Position numbers and translations under genes: made by a program. A stretch of 23,678 nt of DNA from assembly GCA_903854075.1 (NCBI GenBank), contig CAINVI010000088.1:1-23678 (forward strand). Reading direction: 5' to 3'. The notes under the pieces were generated by a model. The model was not told where the DNA came from. It saw nothing but the letters and a program-made list of their open reading frames with translations, and ran no database searches. Below, one piece after another: positions 7,564 to 16,434 of the stretch (the first letter of the stretch is position 1; each line of letters begins with the position of its first letter). The DNA is from Candidatus Pollutiaquabacter sp. Its GTDB lineage: Bacteria; Bacteroidota; Bacteroidia; AKYH767-A; 2013-40CM-41-45.

Positions 7564-8823
7564 ATGATGCATTCCTCCGATATAGATATCCTTCGTTTCA
7601 CTACTTGTGGAAGTGTAGATGATGGAAAAAGTACGCTCATTGGTCGGATGCTCTTTGATACAAAAAGTATCATGGAAGATCAATTGCAGGCGGTCAAGTC
7701 GGCCAGTGCTCGTCGTGGAATGTCCGGATTGGATTTGTCGTTGATAACAGACGGACTGAAGGCTGAAAGGGAGCAAGGTATCACGATCGATGTTGCATAC
7801 CGTTACTTTTCAACGAATAATCGAAAGTTTATTATTTCAGACGCTCCAGGACACATTCAGTATACACGAAACATGGTCACCGGTGCTTCCAGTTCCAACC
7901 TTGCGCTTATCCTGGTGGATGCCCGGAAAGGTGTAGTGGAGCAGACGTGTCGCCATGCTTTCATCGCTTCACTGCTGCGGATTCCACATCTGGTGCTTTG
8001 TATCAATAAGATGGATCTTGTCGATTACAATCAGGACATATACCAGTCTATCGTCGATGATTTTCGAAATTTCTCGTCACGTCTTGAAGTTCAGGACGTG
8101 CAATATATTCCAATCAGTGCGCTGAATGGCGACAATGTGGTTCATCGTTCGGAGAACATGCCTTGGTATCAAGGTACTACGTTGATGTATCATTTAGAAC
8201 ACGTACATATCAGCAGCGACCTGAATCAGATCGACTGTCGATTTCCGGTTCAGTATGTCATTCGACCTCGTTCTGAAAAGTTTCCCGATTATCGCGGTTA
8301 CGCAGGTCGGATTTCCGGTGGTGTATTTCGTGCCGGAGATCCGGTTATGGTCTTGCCCTCCGGGTTTACTTCAAGGATTAAGTCGATAGGGCTAGCTGAA
8401 AAAGAGCTGGAAGAAGCCTTTGCTCCGATGTCAGTCACCATGACACTGGAAGATGATATTGATATCAGTCGCGGCGACATGATCGTGCGCGAGAACAATG
8501 TCCCGCAATCGGGTCAGGATATCGAATTGATGATTTGCTGGTTTAATAAGCGAGCACTGCAGTCGGATTCGCGCTATCTCCTTCAGCATACTACACACGA
8601 AGTACGTTGCCAGGTGAAGGAAGTCCGGTATAAGATGGACATTACCACGTTGCGACGCATTCAGCAGGATCCTGCATTAGGCATGAACGATATTGGACGA
8701 ATACGTATTCGTACCACACAGCCGCTGTATTATGATAGTTATAGAAGAAACCGTTATACTGGCAGTGTCATATTTATCGACGAACAGACTCAAGAGACGG
8801 TCGGAGCGGGAATGATTATCTGA
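7564..8823 (+). CDS. cysN: Sulfate adenylyltransferase subunit 1 (GTPase subunit)
   Basis: EF-Tu-like GTPase that drives APS synthesis by CysD. The 419-residue product has G1 GSVDDGKST (residues 16-24), LITDGLKAEREQGITIDVAYRYF around the switch I region, G3 DAPGH, and G4 NKMD. Two beta-barrel domains follow, with a family-typical RIRIRTTQPLYYDSY stretch near the end. There is no C-terminal APS kinase domain, consistent with the separate cysC upstream. ATG 7564 and ATG 7567 are both possible starts. The stop overlaps the cysQ start by one base (TGATG), suggesting translational coupling. Confidence 0.96.
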   Translation: MMHSSDIDILRFTTCGSVDDGKSTLIGRMLFDTKSIMEDQLQAVKSASARRGMSGLDLSLITDGLKAEREQGITIDVAYRYFSTNNRKFIISDAPGHIQYTRNMVTGASSSNLALILVDARKGVVEQTCRHAFIASLLRIPHLVLCINKMDLVDYNQDIYQSIVDDFRNFSSRLEVQDVQYIPISALNGDNVVHRSENMPWYQGTTLMYHLEHVHISSDLNQIDCRFPVQYVIRPRSEKFPDYRGYAGRISGGVFRAGDPVMVLPSGFTSRIKSIGLAEKELEEAFAPMSVTMTLEDDIDISRGDMIVRENNVPQSGQDIELMICWFNKRALQSDSRYLLQHTTHEVRCQVKEVRYKMDITTLRRIQQDPALGMNDIGRIRIRTTQPLYYDSYRRNRYTGSVIFIDEQTQETVGAGMII

Positions 8824-9638
8824 TGCCTACGATGAAGCAACCTGCAACATACGTTCAACTGCTAGATAGAGCAGTCAGCGCGGCATTGAAGGCCGGTGCA
8901 GTAATCATGCAACATTATGATACTTCTATTTCGGTCATGGCTAAGTCGGATAAATCACCGGTGACTGTAGCTGATCTCGCAGCACATGATAGCATACTTG
9001 CGTACCTTGCTGATACCGGTTTTCCGGCTATCAGTGAAGAGGGAGGAAATCACTCGTATGACGAACGGAAAAATTGGCGGAAGTATTGGTTAATCGATCC
9101 CTTGGATGGAACCAAAGAGTTTATCCATCGCAACGGTGAATTTACGGTCAATATCGCATTGGTTGAAGATGGTGTTCCGGTGCTCGGCGTGGTGTATGCA
9201 CCGGCTACCGGTGAATTATACGCCGGATGTAAGGAGTTAGGCGCCTGGTATATTCCGAATGCTGATGCAGTAGCCGCTGGTCCTGTTGATTTTACTGATT
9301 TCCAAATCCAGGAAGTTGAATCTTCATCACCACAGGTACACACTATTGCAGTTAGCCGGTCACATCTGGATCAGGAAACAATAAATTATATTGAAAAACG
9401 GAAATTGGAACTGGGTGATGTCAGAACGATTGCTGCAGGAAGTTCTATGAAATTCTGTTTGGTAGCCAGTGGTAAAGCCGATGAATATCCGCGTTTCGGT
9501 CCAACCTACGAATGGGATACGGCTGCCGGCCATGCTGTTTTACTGGCGCTAGGCAAGGGTGTTTTTTCGTTTCCCGATGGTACTTCATTCGTCTATAATA
9601 AGCCCAACCTTTTAAATGGTCCGTTTCTTGCGCGCTGA
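8823..9638 (+). CDS. cysQ: 3'(2'),5'-bisphosphate nucleotidase
   Basis: Hydrolyses 3'-phosphoadenosine 5'-phosphate (PAP), the inhibitory by-product of PAPS-dependent sulfotransferases or of PAPS reductase. The 271-residue protein has the lithium-sensitive metal-dependent phosphatase motifs: VTVADLAAH with Asp51, SEEGG with Glu72, WLIDPLDGTKEF with Asp92 and Asp95, GEFTVNIALVE, and the C-terminal YEWDTAAGHAVL. The length is close to that of E. coli CysQ. It starts on the one-base overlap with cysN. Its position between PAPS synthesis genes and a polysaccharide block with a sulfotransferase fits PAP recycling after sulfation. Confidence 0.95.
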   Translation: MPTMKQPATYVQLLDRAVSAALKAGAVIMQHYDTSISVMAKSDKSPVTVADLAAHDSILAYLADTGFPAISEEGGNHSYDERKNWRKYWLIDPLDGTKEFIHRNGEFTVNIALVEDGVPVLGVVYAPATGELYAGCKELGAWYIPNADAVAAGPVDFTDFQIQEVESSSPQVHTIAVSRSHLDQETINYIEKRKLELGDVRTIAAGSSMKFCLVASGKADEYPRFGPTYEWDTAAGHAVLLALGKGVFSFPDGTSFVYNKPNLLNGPFLAR

Positions 9639-9646
9639 TATATTCG
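9639..9646 (+). promoter_or_regulatory. TATATTCG element between cysQ and the flippase gene
   Basis: TATATTCG follows directly on the cysQ stop codon (9636-9638) and lies two bases before ATG 9649, the same spacing as the element before cysN. It is either an internal promoter giving a near-leaderless transcript or coincidence. If the flippase instead starts at ATG 9616, the element lies inside that gene. Confidence 0.25.
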
Positions 9647-9648
9647 AT

Positions 9649-10953
9649 ATGTACCGCAAGTTCAAGAAGGATCCTTCTTATCGGGAGCTCTTACTTACCA
9701 GTTTACGTTCCCTGTGGGTTCGTGGTATTGGTGTCACCACAGGATTTCTGGTTACATGGCTGACGGCCCGATATTTTTCTGCTGACGCCTTAGGTGTTGT
9801 TTCCATCTGTCTCGCAATATTAAGTCTGGCGAGCGTCGCTTCGAAATTCGGACACGATGTAGCACTCATGCGTTTCATCGCGGCAGAGGGGTTGCCGGCA
9901 AAGATCAAGGGAGTTTACTTGACATCTATGAAGCTGGTTTTTCCGATGAGTCTCTTGGTGGCCATTGTTTTGTTTTTCGCTGCGCCTTATATGGCGGAAC
10001 ATTTATTTCATAAAAATTACCTGTCTTTCATTCTTCAGCTAAATGCAATTATGTTACTGCCGCTGACCCTACTGCAGATTCATGCGGAGTGTTTGCGAGG
10101 GGTGAAAAGAATCGGAGAATACACCTTCTTTCAGACGTCAGCGGTATCATCGTTAGCAGTAGCGGGATTGTTAGTGGCTCTGGCAGCAGAACTTTCCGGC
10201 AATTCGCCGGTGTATATTCAATTCATTGCTATTTCCGTAGCGGCATTGCTGAGTAGTTACCGCTGGTTATTGGTTTCCGGATATTTTACGGTAAGGGCTG
10301 AGTATTCCGTGTCTCTTTCAGCGTTGAACCGTGTCGCTGCTCCGATGTTCACTACCACCATCATGCAACTACTTATGAGTTGGACAGGAACATTGGTGCT
10401 GGCGGCTTATCTTCCGGAAGCAACAGTGGGTATTTATAATGCACTCGTGCGTATTTCCGTGTTTACGAACATAACAATTCTGGCGATTAATGGACTGATG
10501 ATAACACGGTTTGTGGCTGCCTACCACAGTGGTGATCATGAATTGCTTAGAAAACAATCGCACGAGGCTACACGCCTTATTTTCATCACAGCCTTGCCAC
10601 TTTTTATAGTGTTGTTTTCATTCCCGACGACTGTTCTTTCCATCTTCGGGGCAGATTTCATGCAGTATAAAAATGAATTATTCGTGCTGCTTGCCGGTCA
10701 ATTTATTGTAGTTTGTGCCGGACTACCCGGGCAATTGCTGAACATGACCGATCGGCAACATGTGTTGCGCAATATTTCAATCGTTGCTGCAGTGGTAAAT
10801 GTGATCTGTTGTCTGGCCTTTATTCCGACCTACGGGATGCGTGGTGCATGTTGGGCACAGCTGATCGGTACGCTGGTATGGAACCTTTTGTGTATGTATA
10901 ATGTCTATCGAAAAATGAATATCAAGACATTTATTGGGTTCTCTTCGTATTGA
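9649..10953 (+). CDS. Polysaccharide flippase, Wzx-type (MOP/MATE superfamily)
   Basis: A multi-spanning inner-membrane protein of 434 residues with about a dozen hydrophobic segments separated by short basic loops. The pattern is that of oligosaccharide flippases: a basic N-terminus (MYRKFKKDP), WVRGIGVTTGFLVTWLTARYF, KFGHDVALMRFIA, internal repeats of paired helices, and PTYGMRGACWAQLIGTL near the end. It should move the undecaprenyl-linked repeat unit from the cytosolic to the periplasmic face. ATG 9649 avoids overlap with cysQ; ATG 9616 would overlap it by 23 bases and add 11 residues, and remains possible. The polymerase-like gene follows 15 bases later. Confidence 0.85.
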   Translation: MYRKFKKDPSYRELLLTSLRSLWVRGIGVTTGFLVTWLTARYFSADALGVVSICLAILSLASVASKFGHDVALMRFIAAEGLPAKIKGVYLTSMKLVFPMSLLVAIVLFFAAPYMAEHLFHKNYLSFILQLNAIMLLPLTLLQIHAECLRGVKRIGEYTFFQTSAVSSLAVAGLLVALAAELSGNSPVYIQFIAISVAALLSSYRWLLVSGYFTVRAEYSVSLSALNRVAAPMFTTTIMQLLMSWTGTLVLAAYLPEATVGIYNALVRISVFTNITILAINGLMITRFVAAYHSGDHELLRKQSHEATRLIFITALPLFIVLFSFPTTVLSIFGADFMQYKNELFVLLAGQFIVVCAGLPGQLLNMTDRQHVLRNISIVAAVVNVICCLAFIPTYGMRGACWAQLIGTLVWNLLCMYNVYRKMNIKTFIGFSSY

Positions 10954-10968
10954 TTTAACTTCCCGAAA

Positions 10969-12285
10969 ATGGCGCTGCGAACAGATGATAATTCGGGAGT
11001 GGAATTGGAAAGAAGCCGATTATGGCCTTCGCCGGTTTCCTATACCTTACTTTTCCTGATTTTTATCTCTACGTTCAGGATTCTTGCTACGCTTCCTTTG
11101 GACGGCCTGCACCAAGCGCTATCAAGTATGGCAATTATAGGACTGACGGTGTATTACATCAGTAGTTTGTATCTGAATTTCCGACATTTTAGAATTACTC
11201 GCTTGGATATAATGATGTGGGTATTCATTGCCGCCAATTTCTTTGCTGCTTTTCAGGCAAAGACGGTATTTGGACAGCCGTATTATTACGGGGTTATGGC
11301 GCAACGATCGGTATTGCTATCGTTATCTGGCATGTTGCTGCTTTCATTATTGGAGCAGGGTTGGATTACTATTCAACAGGTGGAGCGTGCTTTTGTCGCT
11401 ATTGCTGTCCTACTACTCGGAGTTTTTTTTTATTTCTATCTATTCGTCAACCCGGTTCGATTTGGTGATGTGGAGTTTGTTGCTTACAGTCCGATACGTG
11501 GGTACCGCTACCGATTTCAATTCGCACTGGTAATCATGCTGCTTTTTTATTCTATGTTTAAAGTCTCGGAAGAAGGTCGTCGTCGATATTATATTCTCAT
11601 CGGTGCAATTCTGTTTTACCTCATATATTTTCTGCAGTCTCGTACTACCTTAGTGGTATTGCTGATAACGATGATGGTTTATTTTTACCGCAATTTCACC
11701 TTACGTGAAAAGATTAGAAATGGGATGTTATACGGCGCCGTAGTGCTGGTGGCCGGTTTGCTTTTTTTTGCGCTGGGATTCACATCGCTGTTTGATCGTT
11801 ACCAGCTTTTATATAAAAATGTATTGTCGGTTTTTTTGGGGGAATCGCCGGATGAAGCCTCTTCCGCCGTCCGATTCATGGAGCTGAAGCTAGCCATGGA
11901 GCATATTGAACAACATCCATTGCTAGGTAACGGTTTCGTGAGCAGTCAATGGAATGGCGGCTGGCACGAAATTCTTGGATATTTTTATCCGGTGGATATA
12001 GGAATTCTCGGTAATATTTTTGTTTTCGGCTGTATTGGTACCGCACTGATTTATTTGCCTTTTTATTATTCCTATGATTATTCGAGAAAGGTGGAGTCCG
12101 GCGATGTGTTTTTCAAAACCTGCGAATATATGTTACTGTTTTTTTTCCTAAGTATGTTCTTTTCGGCTGTCAACATCCGGGATTCAAGTAGTATCATGTT
12201 TCTGGTTTGCTTGCTGTATTATTATCGCTACCGGCAAGGTGGGGCAGTGGAACCGCAAATGACATGGAACAATGCGCGCGCCTGA
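10969..12285 (+). CDS. O-antigen ligase/polymerase-like membrane protein (Wzy-type)
   Basis: A 438-residue, very hydrophobic protein with about ten or more membrane segments. It has the large soluble loop typical of the Wzy/WaaL superfamily; within it, RFMELKLAMEHIEQHPLLGNGF resembles the conserved ligase-family segment (split: MEHIEQHPLLGNGF is the key part). It probably polymerises flipped repeat units in the periplasm, or ligates glycan to an acceptor; sequence alone does not separate these. Several long T runs occur because of TTT-coded phenylalanines, the longest nine T at 11423-11431. The next gene starts 14 bases before this stop, so the two are probably translated in a coupled way. 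Confidence 0.8.
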   Translation: MALRTDDNSGVELERSRLWPSPVSYTLLFLIFISTFRILATLPLDGLHQALSSMAIIGLTVYYISSLYLNFRHFRITRLDIMMWVFIAANFFAAFQAKTVFGQPYYYGVMAQRSVLLSLSGMLLLSLLEQGWITIQQVERAFVAIAVLLLGVFFYFYLFVNPVRFGDVEFVAYSPIRGYRYRFQFALVIMLLFYSMFKVSEEGRRRYYILIGAILFYLIYFLQSRTTLVVLLITMMVYFYRNFTLREKIRNGMLYGAVVLVAGLLFFALGFTSLFDRYQLLYKNVLSVFLGESPDEASSAVRFMELKLAMEHIEQHPLLGNGFVSSQWNGGWHEILGYFYPVDIGILGNIFVFGCIGTALIYLPFYYSYDYSRKVESGDVFFKTCEYMLLFFFLSMFFSAVNIRDSSSIMFLVCLLYYYRYRQGGAVEPQMTWNNARA

Positions 12286-13171
12286 TTTTTTGATTGTCGG
12301 CGCGGCCCGTTCCGGAACAACAGCACTTTGTCGTTTGTTGGAGCAGCATCCGCAGCTTTTTCTTCCGGCCATCAAAGAACCTTGCTTTTATGTTTTTGCC
12401 AACCGAAAACCCGATTTTCGTAATGGAAAATTTGCCTTTGCAATAACCTCCGAGGATAAATACAAGAAGTTGTTCAGTAAGGCGCCGCTGACATCACAAG
12501 TCGGCGAGGCGTCTACGCCATACCTTTATCTTTACGATACTGCTATTGCAAATATTCGGAAGTATCATCCGTCGCCCAACACGGTGAAAATTGTTATTCT
12601 CCTTCGGCATCCTGTCGACCGTGCTTATTCGAATTATAAGTGGCGCGTTCGCGACGGTCGTGAGCCACTTTCTTTCGAAGCAGCATTGGAAGCGGAGCAG
12701 GAGCGCCGGAAGGCGGGGTATAGTTTTGATTATTTTTACACCGATCGAAGTCGTTATTTCGAAGCGGTCAAAGCGTACACTGCCGCTTTCCCAAAGGTAC
12801 ACGTGATATTGTACGACGATTTTATTGGAGCTACCGAAAAAACGCTGGAGTATTTATGTGAGTTTCTTGAAGTGGATTCGGCCTTTAAATTTGAATTGGT
12901 GCACGACGTAAATAGCAGTTATACTTCACGCTGGCCGTGGCTCAGTCGCCTGTTGACAACAGAAAGTAAACTTAAGTTTCAGCTCTTGTATCTGCTGCCT
13001 TCCGCACTTCGTGATCGATTGCGACATCGAATCATGCGCTGGACGCAGTCTGAGCATAAAGCTGACGTAATTTCGCCCGAAACCCGCACCCGGCTGTTAC
13101 GCTATTTTCAAACGGATGTCGAAAAACTATCCGAATTACTACAGCGCGATTTGTCAATATGGATGCGTTGA
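12272..13171 (+). CDS. PAPS-dependent sulfotransferase
   Basis: A 299-residue cytosolic sulfotransferase-fold protein. The 5'-phosphosulfate loop is GAARSGTT (residues 10-17), followed by IKEPCFY, where Lys35 of the KEP motif corresponds to the conserved lysine of heparan-type sulfotransferases. Then come GEASTPYLY (residues 78-86) and the 3'-phosphate site LLRHPVDRAYSNYKW with Arg112 and Ser120. A FYTDRSRYFEAVKAY stretch and a YDDF segment also fit family members acting on polysaccharides. It overlaps the polymerase gene by 14 bases and lies downstream of a full PAPS-making set, so the acceptor is most likely a sugar of the polysaccharide built here. The acceptor position is unknown. Confidence 0.92.
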   Translation: MRAPDFLIVGAARSGTTALCRLLEQHPQLFLPAIKEPCFYVFANRKPDFRNGKFAFAITSEDKYKKLFSKAPLTSQVGEASTPYLYLYDTAIANIRKYHPSPNTVKIVILLRHPVDRAYSNYKWRVRDGREPLSFEAALEAEQERRKAGYSFDYFYTDRSRYFEAVKAYTAAFPKVHVILYDDFIGATEKTLEYLCEFLEVDSAFKFELVHDVNSSYTSRWPWLSRLLTTESKLKFQLLYLLPSALRDRLRHRIMRWTQSEHKADVISPETRTRLLRYFQTDVEKLSELLQRDLSIWMR

Positions 13172-13172
13172 T

Positions 13173-14282
13173 ATGAAGGAGAGGCTACATATCGCTATCA
13201 TCGATCCTGTTGGAAAAAAAGCGGGCATGGATCAGTATAACTTATTTATGGGACGTGGGTTGCTGAATACCGGCGTTCGTGTAACGGTTTTTTCTACTGC
13301 CACTTCGGCCGATAATGACATCTTAGTGAAGCGCTATTTTTTGATGTTTTTGCGAAGTCGCTACCTGCAAGGGCTATTCGCTTTAGTTGGTTACTTACGC
13401 TCGTGGTTATGGTGCAAACGAAATTCAATTGATGTTGTTCTTTTTCATATTTACCATTTTTCGCGCACCGATTATTATATTCTTCGTTGGTTTCGAAAGT
13501 CCGGATTTCGGGTGGCTTTGATGATACATGATGTTGATCCATTTCGCTATGCTGCTCCCGACGCTCGAAAGAGGAAAATTTTGACGGAATTTACAAATTA
13601 TTGTTTCGTTCATCATGCTACTTCCCGCAACGAATTAATACAGCTGATACCTGGTCTTCGTGTGACTGTCGTGCCGCACGGACACTTTATTGATTCCGTT
13701 AAGCATCGATTGGAGAAAGCCGCTGCCCGACACTTGCTTGGAATTCCTGATGGAAAAATATGTCCGCTGTTTTTCGGTATGATTAAGCCGGAAAAAGGAT
13801 TGGATGTATTGTTGGATGCTTTTTCTTTTTTGGACAAGCGGTTCTTTTTACTGGTTGCGGGGCGCGAACGAGGAGGTCAAGCGAAAATTGCAGCTCGGGT
13901 TTCATCGTTTGTTCAACAACAGCGTTGCAGAGCCGAACTTCGTTATCTTTCACCGGAGGAAATGGAAGTATGGATGGCGGCTGCGGATGTGATCGTTTTA
14001 CCGTACCGTCGTATTTACCAAAGCGGAGTTGCAATGCAGGCGATGAGCCGTAAAATTCCCTTGATAGTTTCAGATTTGCCGGCGTTTGATGACTGGAAAA
14101 AGAATGGATTGGTACGCATTTTTAGGGACGGCGATGCAAAGCATTTAGCGCAGCGTATAGCAGAAGCGGCGGAACATAATGACGTTTCTCAAGACATGGC
14201 ACAAAAAGCATTTGATTATCTTCGTGAACAACACGATTGGAATATCGTGGGCGCAGAAATCATAGCTACAATTCAATCCTGA
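13173..14282 (+). CDS. Glycosyltransferase, GT-B fold, family 4-like
   Basis: A 369-residue protein. Its C-terminal half has typical family 4 segments: FFGMIKPEKGLDVLLDAF (the E/K-G-L nucleotide-sugar region), LLVAGRE, and VIVLPYRRIYQSGVAMQAMS, where the donor-binding acidic residue of the usual E-x7-E motif is not obvious. The N-terminal half opens with IAIIDPVGKKAGMDQYN, resembling the glycine-rich acceptor loop. ATG 13173 begins one base after the sulfotransferase stop and is preferred to an in-frame upstream start that would lie inside that gene. Its stop overlaps the next start by one base. It probably adds one sugar to the lipid-linked repeat unit; donor and linkage are unknown. Confidence 0.85.
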   Translation: MKERLHIAIIDPVGKKAGMDQYNLFMGRGLLNTGVRVTVFSTATSADNDILVKRYFLMFLRSRYLQGLFALVGYLRSWLWCKRNSIDVVLFHIYHFSRTDYYILRWFRKSGFRVALMIHDVDPFRYAAPDARKRKILTEFTNYCFVHHATSRNELIQLIPGLRVTVVPHGHFIDSVKHRLEKAAARHLLGIPDGKICPLFFGMIKPEKGLDVLLDAFSFLDKRFFLLVAGRERGGQAKIAARVSSFVQQQRCRAELRYLSPEEMEVWMAAADVIVLPYRRIYQSGVAMQAMSRKIPLIVSDLPAFDDWKKNGLVRIFRDGDAKHLAQRIAEAAEHNDVSQDMAQKAFDYLREQHDWNIVGAEIIATIQS

Positions 14283-15364
14283 TGCGTGTCGCAGTTATAG
14301 GTTCTCGAGGTATCCCGGCTTCTTATGGCGGTTTTGAAACCCTGGCTGAGCAGTTGGCTTATTTTTTACCCGCTGCTGATCTGCATCTTACAGTTATCGG
14401 GGAACATCAAACGTTACCCGGAAATTATTCCAAAGTAAGAGTCATTACGACTTTTTTTTCAAAGCGAAAATTTCCTGTCCTCTTTTACCTGGAATCCTTA
14501 CTTCGGTCAATTATAAATAACGATGTGATCATTTTGCTTGGCGTAGGTGCAGGACCGTTTCTCTGGATGGCTCGTATTTTTCATCGCAAAACTATTACCA
14601 ATGTCGACGGACTGGAGCATTTGCGAGGAAAGTATTCTGTGCTGCAGAAGTGGTATGTGTTGTTGGCGCAACGTATCACTGCTTGGTTTTCCAATTGGCT
14701 GGTGGCGGACAGTTGTATCGTTGCTGATTATTGGAAGCAGAAATACAGCGGCGTCGACAATAAAATTAGTGTGATCGGTTACGGTGCAAGAACCGGTAAC
14801 TCTACTTCAAACACAGTAGAGTTGCTGCGCGAATTTGGTGTTACAGACAACACCTATTACCTGGTCATTGCTCGCATTGTTCCGGAGAATAATATCCAAA
14901 TGATTATTGATGGTTTTCTTCAGAGTAAATCCGCTTTTACCTTGTTGATTGTTGGTAACTGGAACGATTCGGAATACGGTAAATTAATAAGAGAACGGAC
15001 AGCGACGAACCTGCGGTTCTTGGATCCGGTTTATGATAATGAGAAGACAAGTGCTCTGCGACTACACTGCTTGGCATACTTACACGGTCATTCCGTCGGA
15101 GGAACTAATCCAACGTTGGTTGAATCACTGGCGGCAGCGGCTGTTACGGTTTGCCATGACAATCCTTTCAATCGTGAAACGACCGGTAATATCGGTTACT
15201 TTTTTCATGATGCTACTTCATTGGCCGAAGCCATCCATCAGTTGGAGCAGTCCGATAAGGAATTGTTGTTGAGCAATAAAAAAAATGCGGTTCGGCTGGC
15301 ACAGGAAAAATACGATTGGAGTTCAATTGTCAATGCGTATGAAAAACTGATTCAAATGCGATGA
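14282..15364 (+). CDS. Glycosyltransferase with N-terminal DUF1972 (rhamnosyltransferase-like)
   Basis: A 360-residue glycosyltransferase. The start MRVAVIGSRGIPASYGGFE is the DUF1972 signature found in Cps2T-like rhamnosyltransferases. Further segments are ITNVDGLEHLRGKYS, WLVADSCIVADYW, YLVIARIVPENNI, LHGHSVGGTNPTLVESLAA (the GT-B donor-binding region) and a C-terminal KYDWSSIVNAYEKL. The named homologues transfer rhamnose, but no dTDP-rhamnose genes lie in this window, so the sugar is open. It begins on a one-base overlap with the preceding glycosyltransferase (TGATG) and ends with a four-base ATGA overlap with the next gene. Confidence 0.88.
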   Translation: MRVAVIGSRGIPASYGGFETLAEQLAYFLPAADLHLTVIGEHQTLPGNYSKVRVITTFFSKRKFPVLFYLESLLRSIINNDVIILLGVGAGPFLWMARIFHRKTITNVDGLEHLRGKYSVLQKWYVLLAQRITAWFSNWLVADSCIVADYWKQKYSGVDNKISVIGYGARTGNSTSNTVELLREFGVTDNTYYLVIARIVPENNIQMIIDGFLQSKSAFTLLIVGNWNDSEYGKLIRERTATNLRFLDPVYDNEKTSALRLHCLAYLHGHSVGGTNPTLVESLAAAAVTVCHDNPFNRETTGNIGYFFHDATSLAEAIHQLEQSDKELLLSNKKNAVRLAQEKYDWSSIVNAYEKLIQMR

Positions 15365-16434
15365 GAACGGAGGATTCAATGGATGGCGTAGTGAGAAACG
15401 TGGTTGACCTGGCGGCTCGTGTATATGCGAATAGTGAGTTGTCTAGCGAAGCGTATGTCCGCTGGCAGTATTTCTCCAATCCTGCCGGTCAGGCAGAAAT
15501 ACAACTAGAGCTTGATGAACAAGGTGCAGTAGCTCATTATGCCGTAGTGCCTTTGGAGTATCAGCTGGATGGTCATGTTTTGAAAGGCTCATTGTCCTTA
15601 AATACGATGACAAGAGAGGATCAGCGTGGCAAAGGCTTATTCCGTCGATTGGCAGAAAACACATTTGCCAACTTGCCGGATCGGGAAATTATGTTTACGA
15701 TCGGATTCCCAAATAATCAGTCGTTACCCGGATTTATCAAGTCGTTGGGTTTTGAGCATATCGGAACGGTGCCGATGATGATACGGCCGTTGAACTATTG
15801 GGCGATGCTCCATCGTTTACTTCGTTCTGCAGCCCGCCGAAAGGGTGCCGAGTTGAAGTTTGTCGTTAATCCTTCGTCGCGCTTTCGTAGTAAGAAATGG
15901 TGTGTGCGTATGCTCGATCTTACGGCTGATGCTCCGTTGATGATCGGTTTACTTGATCAATTGCTGCAGCGTCATCGTTGTGCTACTGTCCGTTCTTTAG
16001 CGTACCTGAGCTGGCGATACGAACAATGTCCTACCCGTAATTATACAATCTTGGGTGTATCGGCGGGTAATGAGGAAACGATAGTAGGATTTGTTGTTTT
16101 ACGTTCGGTGGAGTTGTTTGGATTACGTTGCGGAATAATTGTTGATTTGATAGGATCGGAGGGGCCTGAAACAGATGAATCGTTGGGTTTTTTATTGGAT
16201 GTTGCCATGAAACAGTTCCGCGCAGCTCAACTTGATGCAGTAATTGCGGCTTGTACGCCGGGCTGCCAGGAATCAAAGCAACTTAAGCGTTGCGGTTTTA
16301 TAACAATTCCTAATCGATGGCATCCTCAGCCATTGCACGTGATTTTACGCAAGCATAAACAGGCGACCAATGAAAATCTGATGTGCGATTTCAATAATTG
16401 GTTTCTTACCTTTGGTGATTACGATGTATTGTGA
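15361..16434 (+). CDS. GNAT-like acyltransferase in polysaccharide operon
   Basis: A 357-residue protein whose N-terminal third looks like a GNAT N-acyltransferase. Residues around TREDQRGKGLFRRLAENTF carry the R/Q-x-x-G-x-G acyl-CoA motif, followed by IGFPNNQSLPGFIKSLGFEHIG, a pattern of GNAT-type proteins in exopolysaccharide loci. The C-terminal part (WRYEQCPTRNYTILG, VVDLIGS-like stretches) may be a second, related domain. It overlaps the preceding gene by four bases (ATGA) and the deacetylase by four (GTGA). A plausible job is N-acylation of an amino sugar in the repeat unit (inference). Confidence 0.72.
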   Translation: MRTEDSMDGVVRNVVDLAARVYANSELSSEAYVRWQYFSNPAGQAEIQLELDEQGAVAHYAVVPLEYQLDGHVLKGSLSLNTMTREDQRGKGLFRRLAENTFANLPDREIMFTIGFPNNQSLPGFIKSLGFEHIGTVPMMIRPLNYWAMLHRLLRSAARRKGAELKFVVNPSSRFRSKKWCVRMLDLTADAPLMIGLLDQLLQRHRCATVRSLAYLSWRYEQCPTRNYTILGVSAGNEETIVGFVVLRSVELFGLRCGIIVDLIGSEGPETDESLGFLLDVAMKQFRAAQLDAVIAACTPGCQESKQLKRCGFITIPNRWHPQPLHVILRKHKQATNENLMCDFNNWFLTFGDYDVL

